Source: Enterobacter sp. Bisph1 (GTDB taxonomy: Bacteria; Pseudomonadota; Gammaproteobacteria; Enterobacterales; Enterobacteriaceae). From it: 64,000 bases of DNA. The position numbers were made by a program, and so were the translations under genes. The DNA lies in contig NZ_JXAG01000048.1 of NCBI RefSeq assembly GCF_000814905.1, positions 1-64,000 of the forward strand. The letters run 5' to 3'. Below are positions 47,083-57,064 of the stretch, piece after piece. Under the pieces are notes generated by a model. That model did not search any database. It saw only the letters and a list, made by a program, of their open reading frames with translations, and was not told where the DNA came from. The first letter of the stretch is position 1. The number at the start of each line of letters is the position of its first letter.

Positions 47083-48231
47083 ATGAAAGCATTACATTTT
47101 GGCGCAGGTAATATCGGACGTGGCTTTATCGGCAAACTGCTCGCCGACGCGGGGATTGAACTGACGTTCGCCGATGTGAATCAGGTGGTACTCGACGCCC
47201 TGAATGCCCGTCATAGCTATCAGGTGCATGTGGTTGGCGAAAAAGAACAGGTCGATACTGTTTCCGGCGTTAAGGCGGTAAGCAGCATTGGCGACGAGGT
47301 TATCGAACTGATTGCCCACGTCGATCTGGTCACCACCGCGGTTGGCCCGGTGGTACTGGAGCGCATCGCGCCCGCCATCGCTAAAGGGCTGGCAAAACGT
47401 AAAGCGCAGGGTATTAACACACCGCTGAATATTATCGCCTGTGAAAACATGGTGCGCGGCACCACGCAGCTGAAAGGTCATGTCATGGCGGCGCTGGCGG
47501 ATGCTGACAAAGCCTGGGTCGAAGAGCACGTGGGTTTCGTCGATTCCGCCGTTGACCGTATTGTTCCGCCGTCAGCCTCCGCGACTAACGATCCGCTGGA
47601 AGTCACCGTTGAGACCTTTAGCGAGTGGATCGTCGATAAAACCCAGTTTAAAGGCGCGCTGCCGACTATTCCGGGTATGGAACTCACCGATAACCTGATG
47701 GCCTTTGTTGAACGCAAACTCTTCACGCTGAATACCGGGCATGCTATAACCGCCTACCTTGGAAAACAGACCGGCCATCAAACCATTCGCGACGCTATCC
47801 TCGATGCCGATATCCGGGCAGTGGTGAAAGGCGCAATGGAAGAGAGCGGCGCGGTGCTGATTAAACGTTATGGCTTCGATGCCGACAAGCATGCCGCCTA
47901 CATTCAGAAGATCCTGGGCCGTTTTGAAAACCCCTATCTGAAAGATGATGTTGAGCGCGTAGGCCGTCAACCGCTGCGCAAATTGAGCGCGGGCGATCGC
48001 CTGATTAAACCGCTGCTCGGCACGCTGGAGTACAACCTGCCGCACGCCAATTTGCTGAAAGGGATTGCCGCTGCCATGCATTATCGCAGCGAGCAGGATC
48101 CGCAGGCGCAGGAGCTGGCTCAGCTTATTGAAGAGAAAGGCCCACAGGTGGCGCTGGCGCAGGTTTCCGGCCTGGAGGCCAACAGCCCGGTGGTAAACGA
48201 AGCCGTGTCCCTCTATAACACCAAGGCATGA
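47083..48231 (+). CDS. mtlD: Mannitol-1-phosphate 5-dehydrogenase
   Basis: A 382-aa protein, the same length as E. coli MtlD. It oxidises mannitol 1-phosphate to fructose 6-phosphate with NAD. The Rossmann motif [13 protein letters not shown] is at the N-terminus, and the polyol dehydrogenase region [16 protein letters not shown] contains the catalytic-site Asn/His. The start at 47083 matches E. coli; the frame extends upstream through the repeat to 47014, which is unlikely to be coding. Confidence 0.97.
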   Translation: MKALHFGAGNIGRGFIGKLLADAGIELTFADVNQVVLDALNARHSYQVHVVGEKEQVDTVSGVKAVSSIGDEVIELIAHVDLVTTAVGPVVLERIAPAIAKGLAKRKAQGINTPLNIIACENMVRGTTQLKGHVMAALADADKAWVEEHVGFVDSAVDRIVPPSASATNDPLEVTVETFSEWIVDKTQFKGALPTIPGMELTDNLMAFVERKLFTLNTGHAITAYLGKQTGHQTIRDAILDADIRAVVKGAMEESGAVLIKRYGFDADKHAAYIQKILGRFENPYLKDDVERVGRQPLRKLSAGDRLIKPLLGTLEYNLPHANLLKGIAAAMHYRSEQDPQAQELAQLIEEKGPQVALAQVSGLEANSPVVNEAVSLYNTKA

Positions 48232-48273
48232 TGCCGACTATGGCGCGGGAAACCCCGCGCCAGCTAATGAAAA

Positions 48274-48819
48274 TTGTCAGATATGCAGGCAATAATGGAA
48301 AAAACGCAGGCTTTCGAAAACCGGGTTCTCGAGCGTCTGAATGCGGGCAAGACCGTGCGAAGCTTTTTGATTGCCGCCGTAGAGTTACTCAACGAGGCGA
48401 TCAATATTCTGGTTTTGCAGGTGTTTCGCAAAGATGACTACGCGGTGAAATACGCGGTAGAGCCGTTGCTTGACGGAGATGGACCGCTGGGCAATTTGTC
48501 CGTACGTTTAAAGCTGATATATGGTCTGGGGGTAATTTCCCGCGCGGAATATGAAGATGCGGAGCTTTTAATGGCGCTGCGTGAAGAGCTGAATCACGAC
48601 GGGACAGAATACGCCTTTACGGATGATGAGATTCTCGGGCCGTTCGGTGAGCTGCACTGTGTGGCCGCCCTGCCGCCGACGCCGGTTTTCGACACCAGCG
48701 ATACCAGGCTTTTGTCCATGCAAAAACAGCGCTATCAACAGGTCGTACGTTCAACGATGGTGCTCTCGCTAACTGAACTTATCTCGCGTATTAGCTTAAA
48801 AAAAGCTTTCCAGAAATAA
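48274..48819 (+). CDS. mtlR: Mannitol operon repressor MtlR (start region possibly frameshifted)
   Basis: As it stands the frame gives 181 aa from a TTG at 48274, or 178 from the ATG at 48283; E. coli MtlR has 195. The body ([19 protein letters not shown]... to SLKKAFQK) is well conserved and the product represses mtl. An in-frame stop (48268-48270) blocks any longer start. The other frame from ATG 48231, which overlaps the mtlD stop, encodes [14 protein letters not shown]. Removing one A from the AAAA at 48270-48273 would join it to LSDMQ and give exactly the E. coli spacing of 19 residues. This suggests an indel or sequencing error. No start in the present frame has a good ribosome site. 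Confidence 0.85.
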   Translation: MSDMQAIMEKTQAFENRVLERLNAGKTVRSFLIAAVELLNEAINILVLQVFRKDDYAVKYAVEPLLDGDGPLGNLSVRLKLIYGLGVISRAEYEDAELLMALREELNHDGTEYAFTDDEILGPFGELHCVAALPPTPVFDTSDTRLLSMQKQRYQQVVRSTMVLSLTELISRISLKKAFQK

Positions 48820-48874
48820 CCTTCGCCATAAATACTGTATCCTTATCGTTTTACTCCCCAACGAACTGAGCCTC

Positions 48875-49237
48875 ATGAAAGAAGTTGAAAAGAACGAAAT
48901 CAAGCGTCTGAGCGACCGTCTCGACGCCATTCACCACCAGCAGGCGGATCTCTCCTTAGTCGATGCCGCAGAGAAATACGCTGAGCTGGAAAAAGAGAAA
49001 GCGACGCTGGAAACCGAAATCGCTCGTCTGCGTGAACAGTACAGCCAGAAGCTGAGCAAAGAGGCGCAAAAGCTGATGAAAATGCCTTTCCAGCGTGCCA
49101 TCACCAAGAAAGAGCAGGCGGACCTCGGCAAGCTGAAGAAAAGCGTGCGCGGGATTGTCGTCGTCCATCCGATGACCGCGCTGGGCCGCGAAATGGGCCT
49201 CGACGCCATGACCGGCTTTGCCAACACCGAGTTCTGA
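48875..49237 (+). CDS. yibL: YibL family ribosome-associated protein
   Basis: A 120-aa, highly charged helical protein, the same length as E. coli YibL. A coiled-coil covers about residues 3-60 (heptad-like [10 protein letters not shown]...[17 protein letters not shown]). E. coli YibL has been found with ribosomes, but its function is unknown. It follows mtlR by 55 nt in the same direction, as in E. coli. Confidence 0.93.
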   Translation: MKEVEKNEIKRLSDRLDAIHHQQADLSLVDAAEKYAELEKEKATLETEIARLREQYSQKLSKEAQKLMKMPFQRAITKKEQADLGKLKKSVRGIVVVHPMTALGREMGLDAMTGFANTEF

Positions 49238-49246
49238 TGCCGAAAT

Positions 49247-49275
49247 AGCCCTGGTCGCTCCACCGCGCCAGGGCT
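49247..49275 (+). terminator. Hairpin after yibL
   Basis: AGCCCTGG (49247-49254) pairs with CCAGGGCT (49268-49275) around a 13-nt loop, 9 nt past the yibL stop. It lacks a good T run, so it is a probable but weak terminator insulating lldP. Confidence 0.6.
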
Positions 49276-49279
49276 GTTA

Positions 49280-49380
49280 AATTGGCCCTACCAATTATTG
49301 CCAATTCTTTTTCCTGCTTCACAGATTCATCAAATCTTGTCACAGACTCATTGCCAGTTGATAACAATTGGATAACCATT
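49280..49380. promoter_or_regulatory. lldP control region with two LldR-type operators
   Basis: AATTGGCCCTACCAATT (49280-49296) is a near-perfect palindrome of the TTGGT/ACCAA type. A second, related but weaker site, AATTGGATAACCATT, is at 49366-49380. Two separated operators, O1 and O2, are known for LldR at E. coli lldPRD, where LldR represses without and activates with L-lactate. ArcA sites were not assigned. Confidence 0.7.
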
Positions 49381-49497
49381 CATTATCGCAAACCCTACAC
49401 AACCCCACTGGCAGGACCACTTTTACACACCGTGTGACGCAGAGCGAAGCGAAGACTTGCCGCCCGCCGGTGCTGTTGTGGTTCTCAGGAGACCTGC

Positions 49498-51153
49498 ATG
49501 AATCTCTGGCAACAGAACTATGACCCGGCTGGCAATCTCTGGCTTTCCAGCCTGATCGCATCGCTACCGATCCTGTTTTTCTTCTTCGCGCTGATAAAAC
49601 TCAAACTAAAAGGCTATGTCGCCGCCAGCTGGACCGTTGGCATCGCCCTTGCCGTCGCGCTGCTGTTCTACGATATGCCGCTGGATCGTGCGCTGGCCTC
49701 GGTGGTGTATGGCTTCTTCTATGGATTGTGGCCGATTGCATGGATCATTATCGCCGCCGTATTCGTTTATAAAATTTCCGTCAAAACCGGTCAGTTCGAC
49801 ATTATTCGCTCGTCGATTCTCTCAATAACGCCGGACCAGCGTCTGCAAATGCTGATTGTCGGTTTCTCTTTCGGTGCGTTTCTAGAAGGGGCTGCTGGCT
49901 TCGGCGCGCCGGTGGCAATTACCGCAGCCCTGCTGGTGGGCTTAGGTTTTAACCCGCTCTATGCCGCAGGTCTTTGCCTGATTGTGAATACCGCGCCCGT
50001 CGCCTTCGGTGCGATGGGGATCCCGATTCTGGTGGCCGGGCAAGTCACCGGGCTGGACAGCTTCGAAATCGGCCAGATGGTAGGCCGCCAGCTACCGTTC
50101 CTGACGATTATCGTGCTGTTCTGGATCATGGCGATTATGGATGGCTGGCGCGGCATTAAAGAGACCTGGCCGGCGGTAATAGTGGCGGGCGGCTCGTTCG
50201 CCATCGCGCAATATCTGAGTTCCAACTTTATCGGCCCGGAACTGCCGGACATCATCTCTTCATTGGTTTCGCTGGTCTGCCTGACGCTGTTTCTTAAACG
50301 CTGGCGTCCGGTACGCATCTTCCGCTTCGGCGATATCGGTGCGGCGCAGGTCGATCTCGATTTAAAACGCACCCACTACAGCGCCGGGCAGGTGCTGCGT
50401 GCCTGGTCGCCGTTCCTGTTTTTAACCGCCACCGTAACGCTGTGGAGCGTACCGCCGTTTAAAGCGTTGTTCGCCCCTGCCGGCGCGCTACATGATTGGG
50501 TATTCACCATTGCCGTGCCGCATCTCGATAAGCTGGTGGCGCGCATGCCGCCGGTGGTAAGCGCCGCAACCCCGTATGCGGCGGTATTTAAGTTTGACTG
50601 GTTCTCCGCCACCGGCACCGCCATTCTCTTTGCCGCGATTTTGTCGATTATCTGGCTGCGCATGAAACCAAAAGATGCTGTGACCACCTTTACCGGCACG
50701 TTACGCGATCTGGCGCTGCCCATCTATTCCATCGGTATGGTGCTGGCATTCGCCTTTATCTCGAACTATTCCGGGCTCTCATCAACGCTGGCGCTCGCAC
50801 TGGCGCATACCGGCAGCGCTTTTCCCTTTTTCTCACCGTTCCTCGGCTGGCTGGGGGTATTCCTGACGGGTTCGGATACGTCATCTAATGCCCTGTTCGC
50901 CGCGTTACAGGCAACTGCCGCTCAGCAGATTGGCGTGTCGGATGTGTTAATGGTCGCGGCGAATACCACCGGCGGCGTCACCGGTAAAATGATTTCGCCG
51001 CAGTCGATTGCCATTGCCTGTGCGGCGGTAGGACTGGTGGGTAAAGAGTCGGATCTGTTCCGCTTTACCGTGAAACACAGCCTGATTTTCACCTGCATGG
51101 TCGGGGTGATCACCACGCTTCAGGCCTATGTTTTAACCTGGATGATCCCATGA
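49498..51153 (+). CDS. lldP: L-lactate permease
   Basis: A 551-aa integral membrane protein (E. coli 551) of the lactate permease family with about 12-14 helices; it imports L-lactate, D-lactate and glycolate with protons. Conserved segments are [16 protein letters not shown] and [15 protein letters not shown]. It is first in lldPRD. A CAGGAGAC ribosome site precedes the ATG, and the stop overlaps lldR by 4 nt. Confidence 0.97.
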   Translation: MNLWQQNYDPAGNLWLSSLIASLPILFFFFALIKLKLKGYVAASWTVGIALAVALLFYDMPLDRALASVVYGFFYGLWPIAWIIIAAVFVYKISVKTGQFDIIRSSILSITPDQRLQMLIVGFSFGAFLEGAAGFGAPVAITAALLVGLGFNPLYAAGLCLIVNTAPVAFGAMGIPILVAGQVTGLDSFEIGQMVGRQLPFLTIIVLFWIMAIMDGWRGIKETWPAVIVAGGSFAIAQYLSSNFIGPELPDIISSLVSLVCLTLFLKRWRPVRIFRFGDIGAAQVDLDLKRTHYSAGQVLRAWSPFLFLTATVTLWSVPPFKALFAPAGALHDWVFTIAVPHLDKLVARMPPVVSAATPYAAVFKFDWFSATGTAILFAAILSIIWLRMKPKDAVTTFTGTLRDLALPIYSIGMVLAFAFISNYSGLSSTLALALAHTGSAFPFFSPFLGWLGVFLTGSDTSSNALFAALQATAAQQIGVSDVLMVAANTTGGVTGKMISPQSIAIACAAVGLVGKESDLFRFTVKHSLIFTCMVGVITTLQAYVLTWMIP

Positions 51154-51926
51154 AAATCCTGCCCAGACGCCTGACAGACGAGGTTGCCGATCGTGTGCGG
51201 GCGCTGATTGCTGAACAACAGCTGGAAGCGGGCATGAAACTGCCCGCCGAACGCCAGCTTGCCGTACAGCTTGGCGTATCGCGTAACTCTTTGCGGGAAG
51301 CTCTCGCCAAACTGGTCAGCGAAGGGCTGCTGCTAAGCCGTCGCGGTGGCGGCACCTTTGTCCGCTGGCAGCATGATGAGTGGTCGGAGCAAAACATTGT
51401 CCAGCCGCTGAAAACCCTGCTGCATGACGACCCGGATTACAGTTTCGATATTCTTGAAGCGCGCCACGCCATTGAAGCCAGTACCGCCTGGCACGCGGCA
51501 ATGCGTGCCACCGAGGCCGATAAAGAGAAAATCGTGCTGTGCTTTGAGGCGACCCAGGCCGACGACCCGGATTTGGCGTCGCAGGCCGATGTCCGTTTTC
51601 ACCTCGCCATCGCCGAAGCGTCACATAATGTGGTGTTGTTGCAAACCATGCGCGGTTTCTTCGATCTGCTGCAATCGTCGGTGAAACAGAGCCGCCAGCG
51701 CATGTATCTCGTTCCGCCGGTCTTTTCACAATTGACCGAGCAACATCAGGCGGTGATGAATGCCATTCTCGCCGCAGACGCCGAAGGCGCGCGCCAGGCG
51801 ATGATGGCCCATCTCGGCTTCGTGCACACCACGATTCGCCAGTTCGATGAAGATCAGGCCCGCCAGGCACGCATTACCCGCCTGCCCGACGAGCAGCACA
51901 TTCACTCCAGGGAGAAAAAAGCATGA
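51150..51926 (+). CDS. lldR: L-lactate-responsive regulator LldR (GntR/FadR)
   Basis: A 258-aa GntR-family protein (E. coli 258). The winged helix is at about 5-75 ([24 protein letters not shown]). The FCD effector domain follows, with metal/ligand residues in [13 protein letters not shown] and the C-terminal [10 protein letters not shown]. It binds the operators upstream of lldP and responds to L-lactate. It overlaps both neighbours by 4 nt (ATGA), so translation is coupled. Confidence 0.97.
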   Translation: MKILPRRLTDEVADRVRALIAEQQLEAGMKLPAERQLAVQLGVSRNSLREALAKLVSEGLLLSRRGGGTFVRWQHDEWSEQNIVQPLKTLLHDDPDYSFDILEARHAIEASTAWHAAMRATEADKEKIVLCFEATQADDPDLASQADVRFHLAIAEASHNVVLLQTMRGFFDLLQSSVKQSRQRMYLVPPVFSQLTEQHQAVMNAILAADAEGARQAMMAHLGFVHTTIRQFDEDQARQARITRLPDEQHIHSREKKA

Positions 51927-53110
51927 TTATTTCCGCAGCCAGCGACTATCGCGCGGCGGCTAAACGTATTTTGCCGCCGTTCCTGTTTCACTATATCGAC
52001 GGCGGCGCGTATGCCGAATACACCCTGCGCCGTAACGTTGAAGATTTATCCCAGGTGGCGCTGCGCCAGCGGGTGCTAAAAGATATGTCGGAGCTAAGCC
52101 TCGAAACGACGTTATTTAACGAGAAGCTGTCGATGCCGGTGGCTCTGGCTCCGGTCGGGCTGTGCGGCATGTACGCCCGACGCGGCGAAGTGCAGGCAGC
52201 GGGTGCAGCCGATGCGAAAGGCATCCCTTTTACCCTGTCGACGGTTTCGGTCTGCCCGATTGAGGAAGTCGCCCCAACGCTTAAACGCCCGATGTGGTTC
52301 CAGCTGTATGTGCTGCGCGATCGCGGCTTTATGCGTAACGCGCTGGAGCGGGCAAAAGCCGCCGGTTGCTCAACGCTGGTGTTCACCGTGGATATGCCCA
52401 CTCCCGGGGCGCGCTACCGCGATGCCCACTCCGGCATGAGCGGCCCGAACGCGGCGCTGCGCCGTTATTTGCAATCGGTGCTGCATCCGCAGTGGGCATG
52501 GGACGTTGGCGTTAACGGACGCCCGCACGATCTTGGCAATATCTCCACTTATCTCGGCAAACCGACCGGGCTTGAAGATTATATTGGCTGGCTGGCGAAC
52601 AACTTCGATCCGTCGATCTCCTGGAAAGACCTTGAGTGGATCCGTGAGTTTTGGGATGGCCCGATGGTGATCAAAGGGATCCTCGACCCGGAAGATGCCC
52701 GTGACGCGGTGCGCTTTGGCGCAGACGGTATTGTGGTTTCGAACCATGGCGGCCGCCAGCTTGATGGTGTGCTCTCATCCGCCCGTGCGCTGCCGGCGAT
52801 TGCCGATGCGGTAAAAGGCGATATCACTATTCTGGCCGACAGCGGAATTCGTAACGGGCTGGATGTAGTGCGGATGCTTGCTCTGGGCGCTGACTCGGTG
52901 CTGCTGGGCCGCGCTTATCTGTATGCACTGGCGACGCACGGCCGCAAAGGCGTGGCGAATCTGCTGGATCTGATTGAAAAAGAGATGCGCGTAGCGATGA
53001 CGCTGACCAGCGCCAAATCCATTCGCGACATCAGTAAAGATTCGCTGGTTCAGGGGCTAAACCAGCTCCCCGCCGCGCTGGCGCCGCTGTCACATGGCGA
53101 CGCGGCGTAG
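51923..53110 (+). CDS. lldD: L-lactate dehydrogenase (FMN, membrane-associated)
   Basis: A 395-aa flavoenzyme (E. coli 396) of the alpha-hydroxyacid oxidase family. It oxidises L-lactate to pyruvate and passes electrons to quinones. The catalytic His is in [12 protein letters not shown] (about residue 275). FMN-binding segments include [24 protein letters not shown] and [28 protein letters not shown]. Last gene of the lld operon. Confidence 0.97.
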   Translation: MIISAASDYRAAAKRILPPFLFHYIDGGAYAEYTLRRNVEDLSQVALRQRVLKDMSELSLETTLFNEKLSMPVALAPVGLCGMYARRGEVQAAGAADAKGIPFTLSTVSVCPIEEVAPTLKRPMWFQLYVLRDRGFMRNALERAKAAGCSTLVFTVDMPTPGARYRDAHSGMSGPNAALRRYLQSVLHPQWAWDVGVNGRPHDLGNISTYLGKPTGLEDYIGWLANNFDPSISWKDLEWIREFWDGPMVIKGILDPEDARDAVRFGADGIVVSNHGGRQLDGVLSSARALPAIADAVKGDITILADSGIRNGLDVVRMLALGADSVLLGRAYLYALATHGRKGVANLLDLIEKEMRVAMTLTSAKSIRDISKDSLVQGLNQLPAALAPLSHGDAA

Positions 53111-53121
53111 AGAGTGCTATT

Positions 53122-53145
53122 CTGCCCCCGCTATTAAGGGGGCAG
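53122..53145 (+). terminator. Hairpin between lldD and trmL that covers the trmL ribosome site
   Basis: CTGCCCCC (53122-53129) pairs perfectly with GGGGGCAG (53138-53145). The 3' arm is the Shine-Dalgarno sequence of trmL, whose ATG is at 53147. The stem would stop run-through translation of trmL from lldD message, or end transcription, though there is no T run. Confidence 0.7.
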
Positions 53146-53146
53146 T

Positions 53147-53620
53147 ATGTTAAACATCGTTTTATTCGAACCAGAAATTCCGCCTAACACCGGGAATATC
53201 ATTCGCTTATGCGCCAACACCGGCTTTCGTCTGCATATTATTGAGCCGATGGGGTTTACCTGGGATGATAAGCGCCTGCGCCGCGCGGGACTCGATTACC
53301 ATGAGTTCACCGCCGTCCAACGCCATCACGATTACGCCGCGTTTATCGCCGCCGAACAGCCGCAGCGACTCTTTGCCCTCACCACCAAAGGCACACCGGC
53401 GCATAGCGCGGTGAGTTATCAGGACGGGGATTACTTAATGTTTGGCCCGGAGACGCGCGGCCTGCCCGCCACTATTCTCGACACGCTGCCGCCTGAGCAG
53501 AAAATCCGCATTCCGATGATGCCGGACAGCCGCAGTATGAACCTGTCGAACGCGGTGTCGGTGGTGGTGTATGAAGCCTGGCGTCAGTTAGGTTATCCGG
53601 GGGCTGTGTTGCGCACATAA
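53147..53620 (+). CDS. trmL: tRNA (cytidine/uridine-34-2'-O)-methyltransferase TrmL
   Basis: A 157-aa SPOUT methyltransferase (E. coli 157) that 2'-O-methylates the wobble base of two tRNA-Leu isoacceptors. The knot motifs are [26 protein letters not shown] and [19 protein letters not shown]. Its ribosome site lies in the stem of the hairpin at 53122-53145. It is read convergently with cysE. Confidence 0.96.
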   Translation: MLNIVLFEPEIPPNTGNIIRLCANTGFRLHIIEPMGFTWDDKRLRRAGLDYHEFTAVQRHHDYAAFIAAEQPQRLFALTTKGTPAHSAVSYQDGDYLMFGPETRGLPATILDTLPPEQKIRIPMMPDSRSMNLSNAVSVVVYEAWRQLGYPGAVLRT

Positions 53621-53624
53621 AGAG

Positions 53625-53654
53625 CTGCCGGATGGCATGACGCGCATCCGGCAG
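53625..53654. repeat. REP-type palindrome between trmL and cysE
   Basis: CTGCCGGATG (53625-53634) and CATCCGGCAG (53645-53654) form a perfect stem; the GCCGGATGGC...GCATCCGGC pattern is that of enterobacterial REP/PU elements. It lies between the convergent trmL and cysE, the usual place for these repeats, and may help end both transcripts. Confidence 0.85.
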
Positions 53655-53683
53655 TTGAAAAGCCTTGGTTCGCAGGCTGAGAA

Positions 53684-54505
53684 TTAAATCCCGTCGCCGT
53701 ACTCGAAACCCTGCTTAATACCGTTGAAGTGCTGATCCATATCCATTGCCGGTTTTTCACTTTCGGGTCTACCGACAATGCGCGCCGGCACGCCGGCCGC
53801 CGTGGTATGCGGCGGTACCGGTTGTAAAACGACCGAGCCGGCGCCGATTTTCGCACCGCGACCGACTTCGATATTGCCGAGAATTTTGGCACCCGCGCCA
53901 ATCATCACGCCCTCGCGGATTTTCGGATGGCGATCGCCGCTGGTTTTCCCGGTGCCGCCTAAGGTGACGGATTGCAGAATCGACACGTCATTTTCAATTA
54001 CCGCCGTTTCGCCCACCACAATGCCGGTGGCATGGTCGAGCATAATACCGCGGCCAATGCGCGCCGCCGGGTGAATATCCACCTGGAAACTGACGGAGAC
54101 CTGGTTTTGCAGGAAGATGGCCAGCGCTTCACGCCCCTGGCCCCAAAGCCAGTGACCAATGCGGTAAGCCTGCAGAGCGTGGAAACCTTTCAGATAGAGC
54201 AGCGGCGTGGAGTATTTATCCACCGCCGGGTCGCGGGTACGCACGGCCTGAATATCACAGGCGGCGGAGGCGATCATTTCCGGGTCGGCGGCATAAGCTT
54301 CTTCCACCACTTCGCGGATGGCGATAGCGGGCATAATCGGCGAGGCGAGCTTGTTCGCCAGCATATAGCTCAGGGCGCTGCCGAGGTTTTCGTGCTTGAG
54401 TAACGTTGCGTGGTAAAAACTGGCCAGCATAGGCTCACAATCCGCCAGTGCCCGGGCTTCGGCTTTGATATTTTTCCAGACCAGATCCAGTTCTTCACAC
54501 GGCAT
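53684..54505 (-). CDS. cysE: Serine O-acetyltransferase
   Basis: A 273-aa protein (E. coli 273) making O-acetylserine for cysteine synthesis. The N-terminal helical domain covers about 1-140; the left-handed parallel beta-helix of hexapeptide repeats covers about 141-262 and includes DIHPAARIGRGIMLDHATGIVVGE. The C-terminal tail ends in GDGI, retaining the Ile needed in E. coli to interact with cysteine synthase CysK. Feedback by cysteine is known for the family. Confidence 0.97.
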   Translation of the reverse strand: MPCEELDLVWKNIKAEARALADCEPMLASFYHATLLKHENLGSALSYMLANKLASPIMPAIAIREVVEEAYAADPEMIASAACDIQAVRTRDPAVDKYSTPLLYLKGFHALQAYRIGHWLWGQGREALAIFLQNQVSVSFQVDIHPAARIGRGIMLDHATGIVVGETAVIENDVSILQSVTLGGTGKTSGDRHPKIREGVMIGAGAKILGNIEVGRGAKIGAGSVVLQPVPPHTTAAGVPARIVGRPESEKPAMDMDQHFNGIKQGFEYGDGI

Positions 54506-54532
54506 TGCTTACTCCAGACGCGATAAGACGAC

Positions 54533-54552
54533 AGGCTGGGTTGCGCCAGCCT
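54533..54552 (-). terminator. Hairpin between gpsA and cysE
   Basis: AGGCTGG (54533-54539) pairs with CCAGCCT (54546-54552); outer GATAAG/CTTATC segments extend the symmetry. It lies between gpsA and cysE, both on the minus strand. With no T run it is more likely an intercistronic or attenuating structure than a full terminator. Confidence 0.55.
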
Positions 54553-54589
54553 TATCGTGAGTTCAAAAAGAGTCCCTGCGACGAAAGAG

Positions 54590-55600
54590 TTAGTGCTCTT
54601 CTTTTCGGGCACGACCTAATAAGGTCAATGCTGCCTCGCGCGCATTTTTTCCGCAATACAATACCTGATAAATTTCCTCGGTTATTGGCATTTCGACGCC
54701 AAACCGGTGCGCCAGCGCACGCACTTCTTTGGTATTGCGGTAGCCTTCGACCACCTGGCCAATCTTCTGCTGGGCGCTCTGAACGTCCAGGCCCTGGCCA
54801 AGCATCATGCCGAAACGGCGGTTACGCGATTGGTTATCGGTACAGGTCAGGACCAAATCGCCCAAGCCCGCCATGCCCATAAAGGTGGCCGGATCTGCGC
54901 CCAATGCAGCGCCAAGGCGCGACATTTCGCTCAACCCGCGGGTGATCAGCGCCGTACGCGCATTGGCACCAAAGCCAATGCCGTCGGACATGCCTGCGCC
55001 AATGGCAATCACGTTTTTCACCGCGCCGCCTAATTGCACGCCGATAATGTCCGGATTGCTGTAAACGCGGAAGCTTTTGCCGCAGTGAAGAAGCTGCTGC
55101 AAATCGTCGGCGAACTGCGCATCGGTAGAAGCCAAAGAGATAGCCGTCGGCAGACCCGCCGCCAGCTCTTTGGCAAAGGTGGGACCGGAAATCACCGCCA
55201 GCGGGATAGCCGCGCCGAGGACTTCGCGCGCCACTTCTTCCAGCAGACGCCCGGTTTCCGCCTCCAGACCCTTGGTGGCCCAGACGATACGCGCATCGTC
55301 ACGCATTAATGGCTTGATACGCGTCAGCACATCGCCAAACACGTGGCTTGGCACGACCACCAGAATATTCCGGCTGGCGGCCAGCGCGCGGGCTAGATCG
55401 CTCTCTAATTGCAGCGTGTCGGGGAAAGGCACATCGGGAAGGAACGCGACATTGCAACGGTCATGTTGCAGAGCCGCGATATGGTTTGCATCATGGCCCC
55501 ACAGCACAACCTGGTGGCCATTTCTTGCCAGCGTGATGGCAAGAGCGGTGCCGTACGAGCCGGCACCGATCACAGTCATTGCAGCATTAACGGCGTTCAT
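54590..55600 (-). CDS. gpsA: Glycerol-3-phosphate dehydrogenase (NAD(P)+)
   Basis: A 336-aa protein (E. coli 339) that makes glycerol 3-phosphate for phospholipid synthesis. The N-terminal [18 protein letters not shown] binds NAD(P). The catalytic Lys is in [13 protein letters not shown] (about residue 190), and the substrate region [15 protein letters not shown] follows. Its start overlaps the secB stop (ATGA). Part of the secB-gpsA-cysE group. Confidence 0.97.
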   Translation of the reverse strand: MNAVNAAMTVIGAGSYGTALAITLARNGHQVVLWGHDANHIAALQHDRCNVAFLPDVPFPDTLQLESDLARALAASRNILVVVPSHVFGDVLTRIKPLMRDDARIVWATKGLEAETGRLLEEVAREVLGAAIPLAVISGPTFAKELAAGLPTAISLASTDAQFADDLQQLLHCGKSFRVYSNPDIIGVQLGGAVKNVIAIGAGMSDGIGFGANARTALITRGLSEMSRLGAALGADPATFMGMAGLGDLVLTCTDNQSRNRRFGMMLGQGLDVQSAQQKIGQVVEGYRNTKEVRALAHRFGVEMPITEEIYQVLYCGKNAREAALTLLGRARKEEH

Positions 55601-56067
55601 CAGGCATCCTGATGCGGTTCGGCACCTTCGCCAGTCTGCTGCTGCAGGTAGTTCATAAACAGCGCATCAAAGTTGACTGGCGCAAGGTTGAGCTGCGGGA
55701 AAGTACCGCGGGAAACCAGGCTGGTGATGCACTCGCGGGCATACGGGAATAGAATGTTCGGACAGTATGCACCCAGGCAGTGCGCCATCTGCGTGCCTTC
55801 GATACCGTCGATAGAGAAGATACCGCCCTGCTGTACTTCACACAGGAAGCCCGTTTCTTCGCCCAGAGAAGCGGTTACGGTCACGCGCAGAACCACTTCA
55901 TATACCCCTTCGCCCAGCTGCGAGGAGGCGGTGTCGAGATCCAGTTTCACTTCCGGCTGCCACTCTTTCTGAAAGACGTGTGGCGCATTCGGCGCTTCGA
56001 AAGAGATATCTTTCGTGTAGATACGCTGAATCTGGAAAGTCATTTCGGTGTTATTTTGTTCAGACAT
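55600..56067 (-). CDS. secB: Protein-export chaperone SecB
   Basis: A 155-aa protein, the same length as E. coli SecB. It keeps preproteins unfolded and hands them to SecA. The conserved core includes [22 protein letters not shown] and the groove segment [17 protein letters not shown]. It is followed without a gap by gpsA. Confidence 0.97.
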   Translation of the reverse strand: MSEQNNTEMTFQIQRIYTKDISFEAPNAPHVFQKEWQPEVKLDLDTASSQLGEGVYEVVLRVTVTASLGEETGFLCEVQQGGIFSIDGIEGTQMAHCLGAYCPNILFPYARECITSLVSRGTFPQLNLAPVNFDALFMNYLQQQTGEGAEPHQDA

Positions 56068-56102
56068 GAGTGAAAACCCTTTAATGTTGTAGTGCTAAAG
56101 CG

Positions 56103-56354
56103 TTAACGCAACAGCGGATCCAGCCCGCCACGCGCGTCCAGCGCATATAAATCGTCGCAGCCGCCAATGTGCTGCGCATCAATAAAAATCTGCGGAACTG
56201 TGGTACGGCCGCTACGTTGAATCATCTCTTCACGCTTGACCATGTCGCCATCGATCGGCAGCTCGGCAAAAGCGACGCCTTTGCTGCTCAGCAGCGCCTT
56301 TGCCCGGTGGCAAAACGGGCACGTGGCTTTCGTGTAGATCTCAATATTGGCCAT
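56103..56354 (-). CDS. grxC: Glutaredoxin 3
   Basis: An 83-aa glutaredoxin, the usual size. The redox motif is CPFC (Cys12, Cys15), where E. coli has CPYC. The glutathione-binding TVPQIF and GGCDDLYAL segments are conserved. It reduces disulfides at the expense of glutathione. It lies between yibN and secB, as in E. coli, and probably shares their transcript. Confidence 0.96.
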   Translation of the reverse strand: MANIEIYTKATCPFCHRAKALLSSKGVAFAELPIDGDMVKREEMIQRSGRTTVPQIFIDAQHIGGCDDLYALDARGGLDPLLR

Positions 56355-56386
56355 ATCTCTTTCTCCGATGTTTACCCGTAGGTAAC

Positions 56387-56818
56387 TTATTTACCGCGAA
56401 CTAACGGCAGGTTTTCGCCCATCCAGCCAGAGATACCGTCTTTCAGTACAAAGACCTTCTCGAACCCGGCTTTCACCAGTTCGTTCGCCGGCGTCTGCGC
56501 CTGCATGCCGGTACCGTCAACAACAATGATCGGCGCGCTTTTGTGTTTTTCAAGCTCACCTACATTATTGGCTTTGATCTCGTTTGGCAGCAAATTCACC
56601 GCGCCTGCAATGTGACCTTTGCGGAAATCATCACGCTGACGCAGATCGACCACTACCGCATCTTCTTTATTAATAAGATGCGTGGCTTCGCCGCGAGAAA
56701 TCACTTTCACTTTAGACATCAGTCCCTTGAAAGTGGTGAACAGTACCGCACCGAACAACCCAACCCAGGCGAGGCAGAGGATTGGATTACGGCCAATGAA
56801 TTGCATAATTTCTTGCAT
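56387..56818 (-). CDS. yibN: Membrane-anchored rhodanese-like protein YibN
   Basis: A 143-aa protein, as in E. coli. One N-terminal membrane helix (about 10-30) carries a cytoplasmic rhodanese-like domain ([27 protein letters not shown]). The only Cys is in the membrane helix: the active-site loop reads [12 protein letters not shown] and has no cysteine, so sulfur-transferase activity by the classical mechanism is not expected. In E. coli, YibN has been reported as a partner of the Sec/YidC machinery. The start at 56818 matches E. coli; the frame has four more codons. Confidence 0.92.
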   Translation of the reverse strand: MQEIMQFIGRNPILCLAWVGLFGAVLFTTFKGLMSKVKVISRGEATHLINKEDAVVVDLRQRDDFRKGHIAGAVNLLPNEIKANNVGELEKHKSAPIIVVDGTGMQAQTPANELVKAGFEKVFVLKDGISGWMGENLPLVRGK

Positions 56819-57064
56819 CTGGGGTAACAACTCCCGACATAGTGATTAAAAACCAGCAAGGAGTATACCTGCGCAATGTGGCAAATACAGCCAGCGAGCG
56901 CGATGGAATGCATTTTATGCGGCGCGTCACGAAAAAAATCATCATGAAGCGGCTAACCAGAGGGCTATTCAGCGGTTTTCTTTGATCTTCTGCGGCTATT
57001 TGATCGATTCAGCTGTAGTAAAATTACGCAAATTTTTTTGTCTTCTGAGCATGAGGTTGTCGCA

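Noticed and set aside
48228-48437. Separate 69-codon gene starting at the end of mtlD
   Set aside because: Past about 48272 its reading is out of frame with the conserved MtlR sequence and has no protein-like character. Its first codons are better read as the displaced N-terminus of MtlR.
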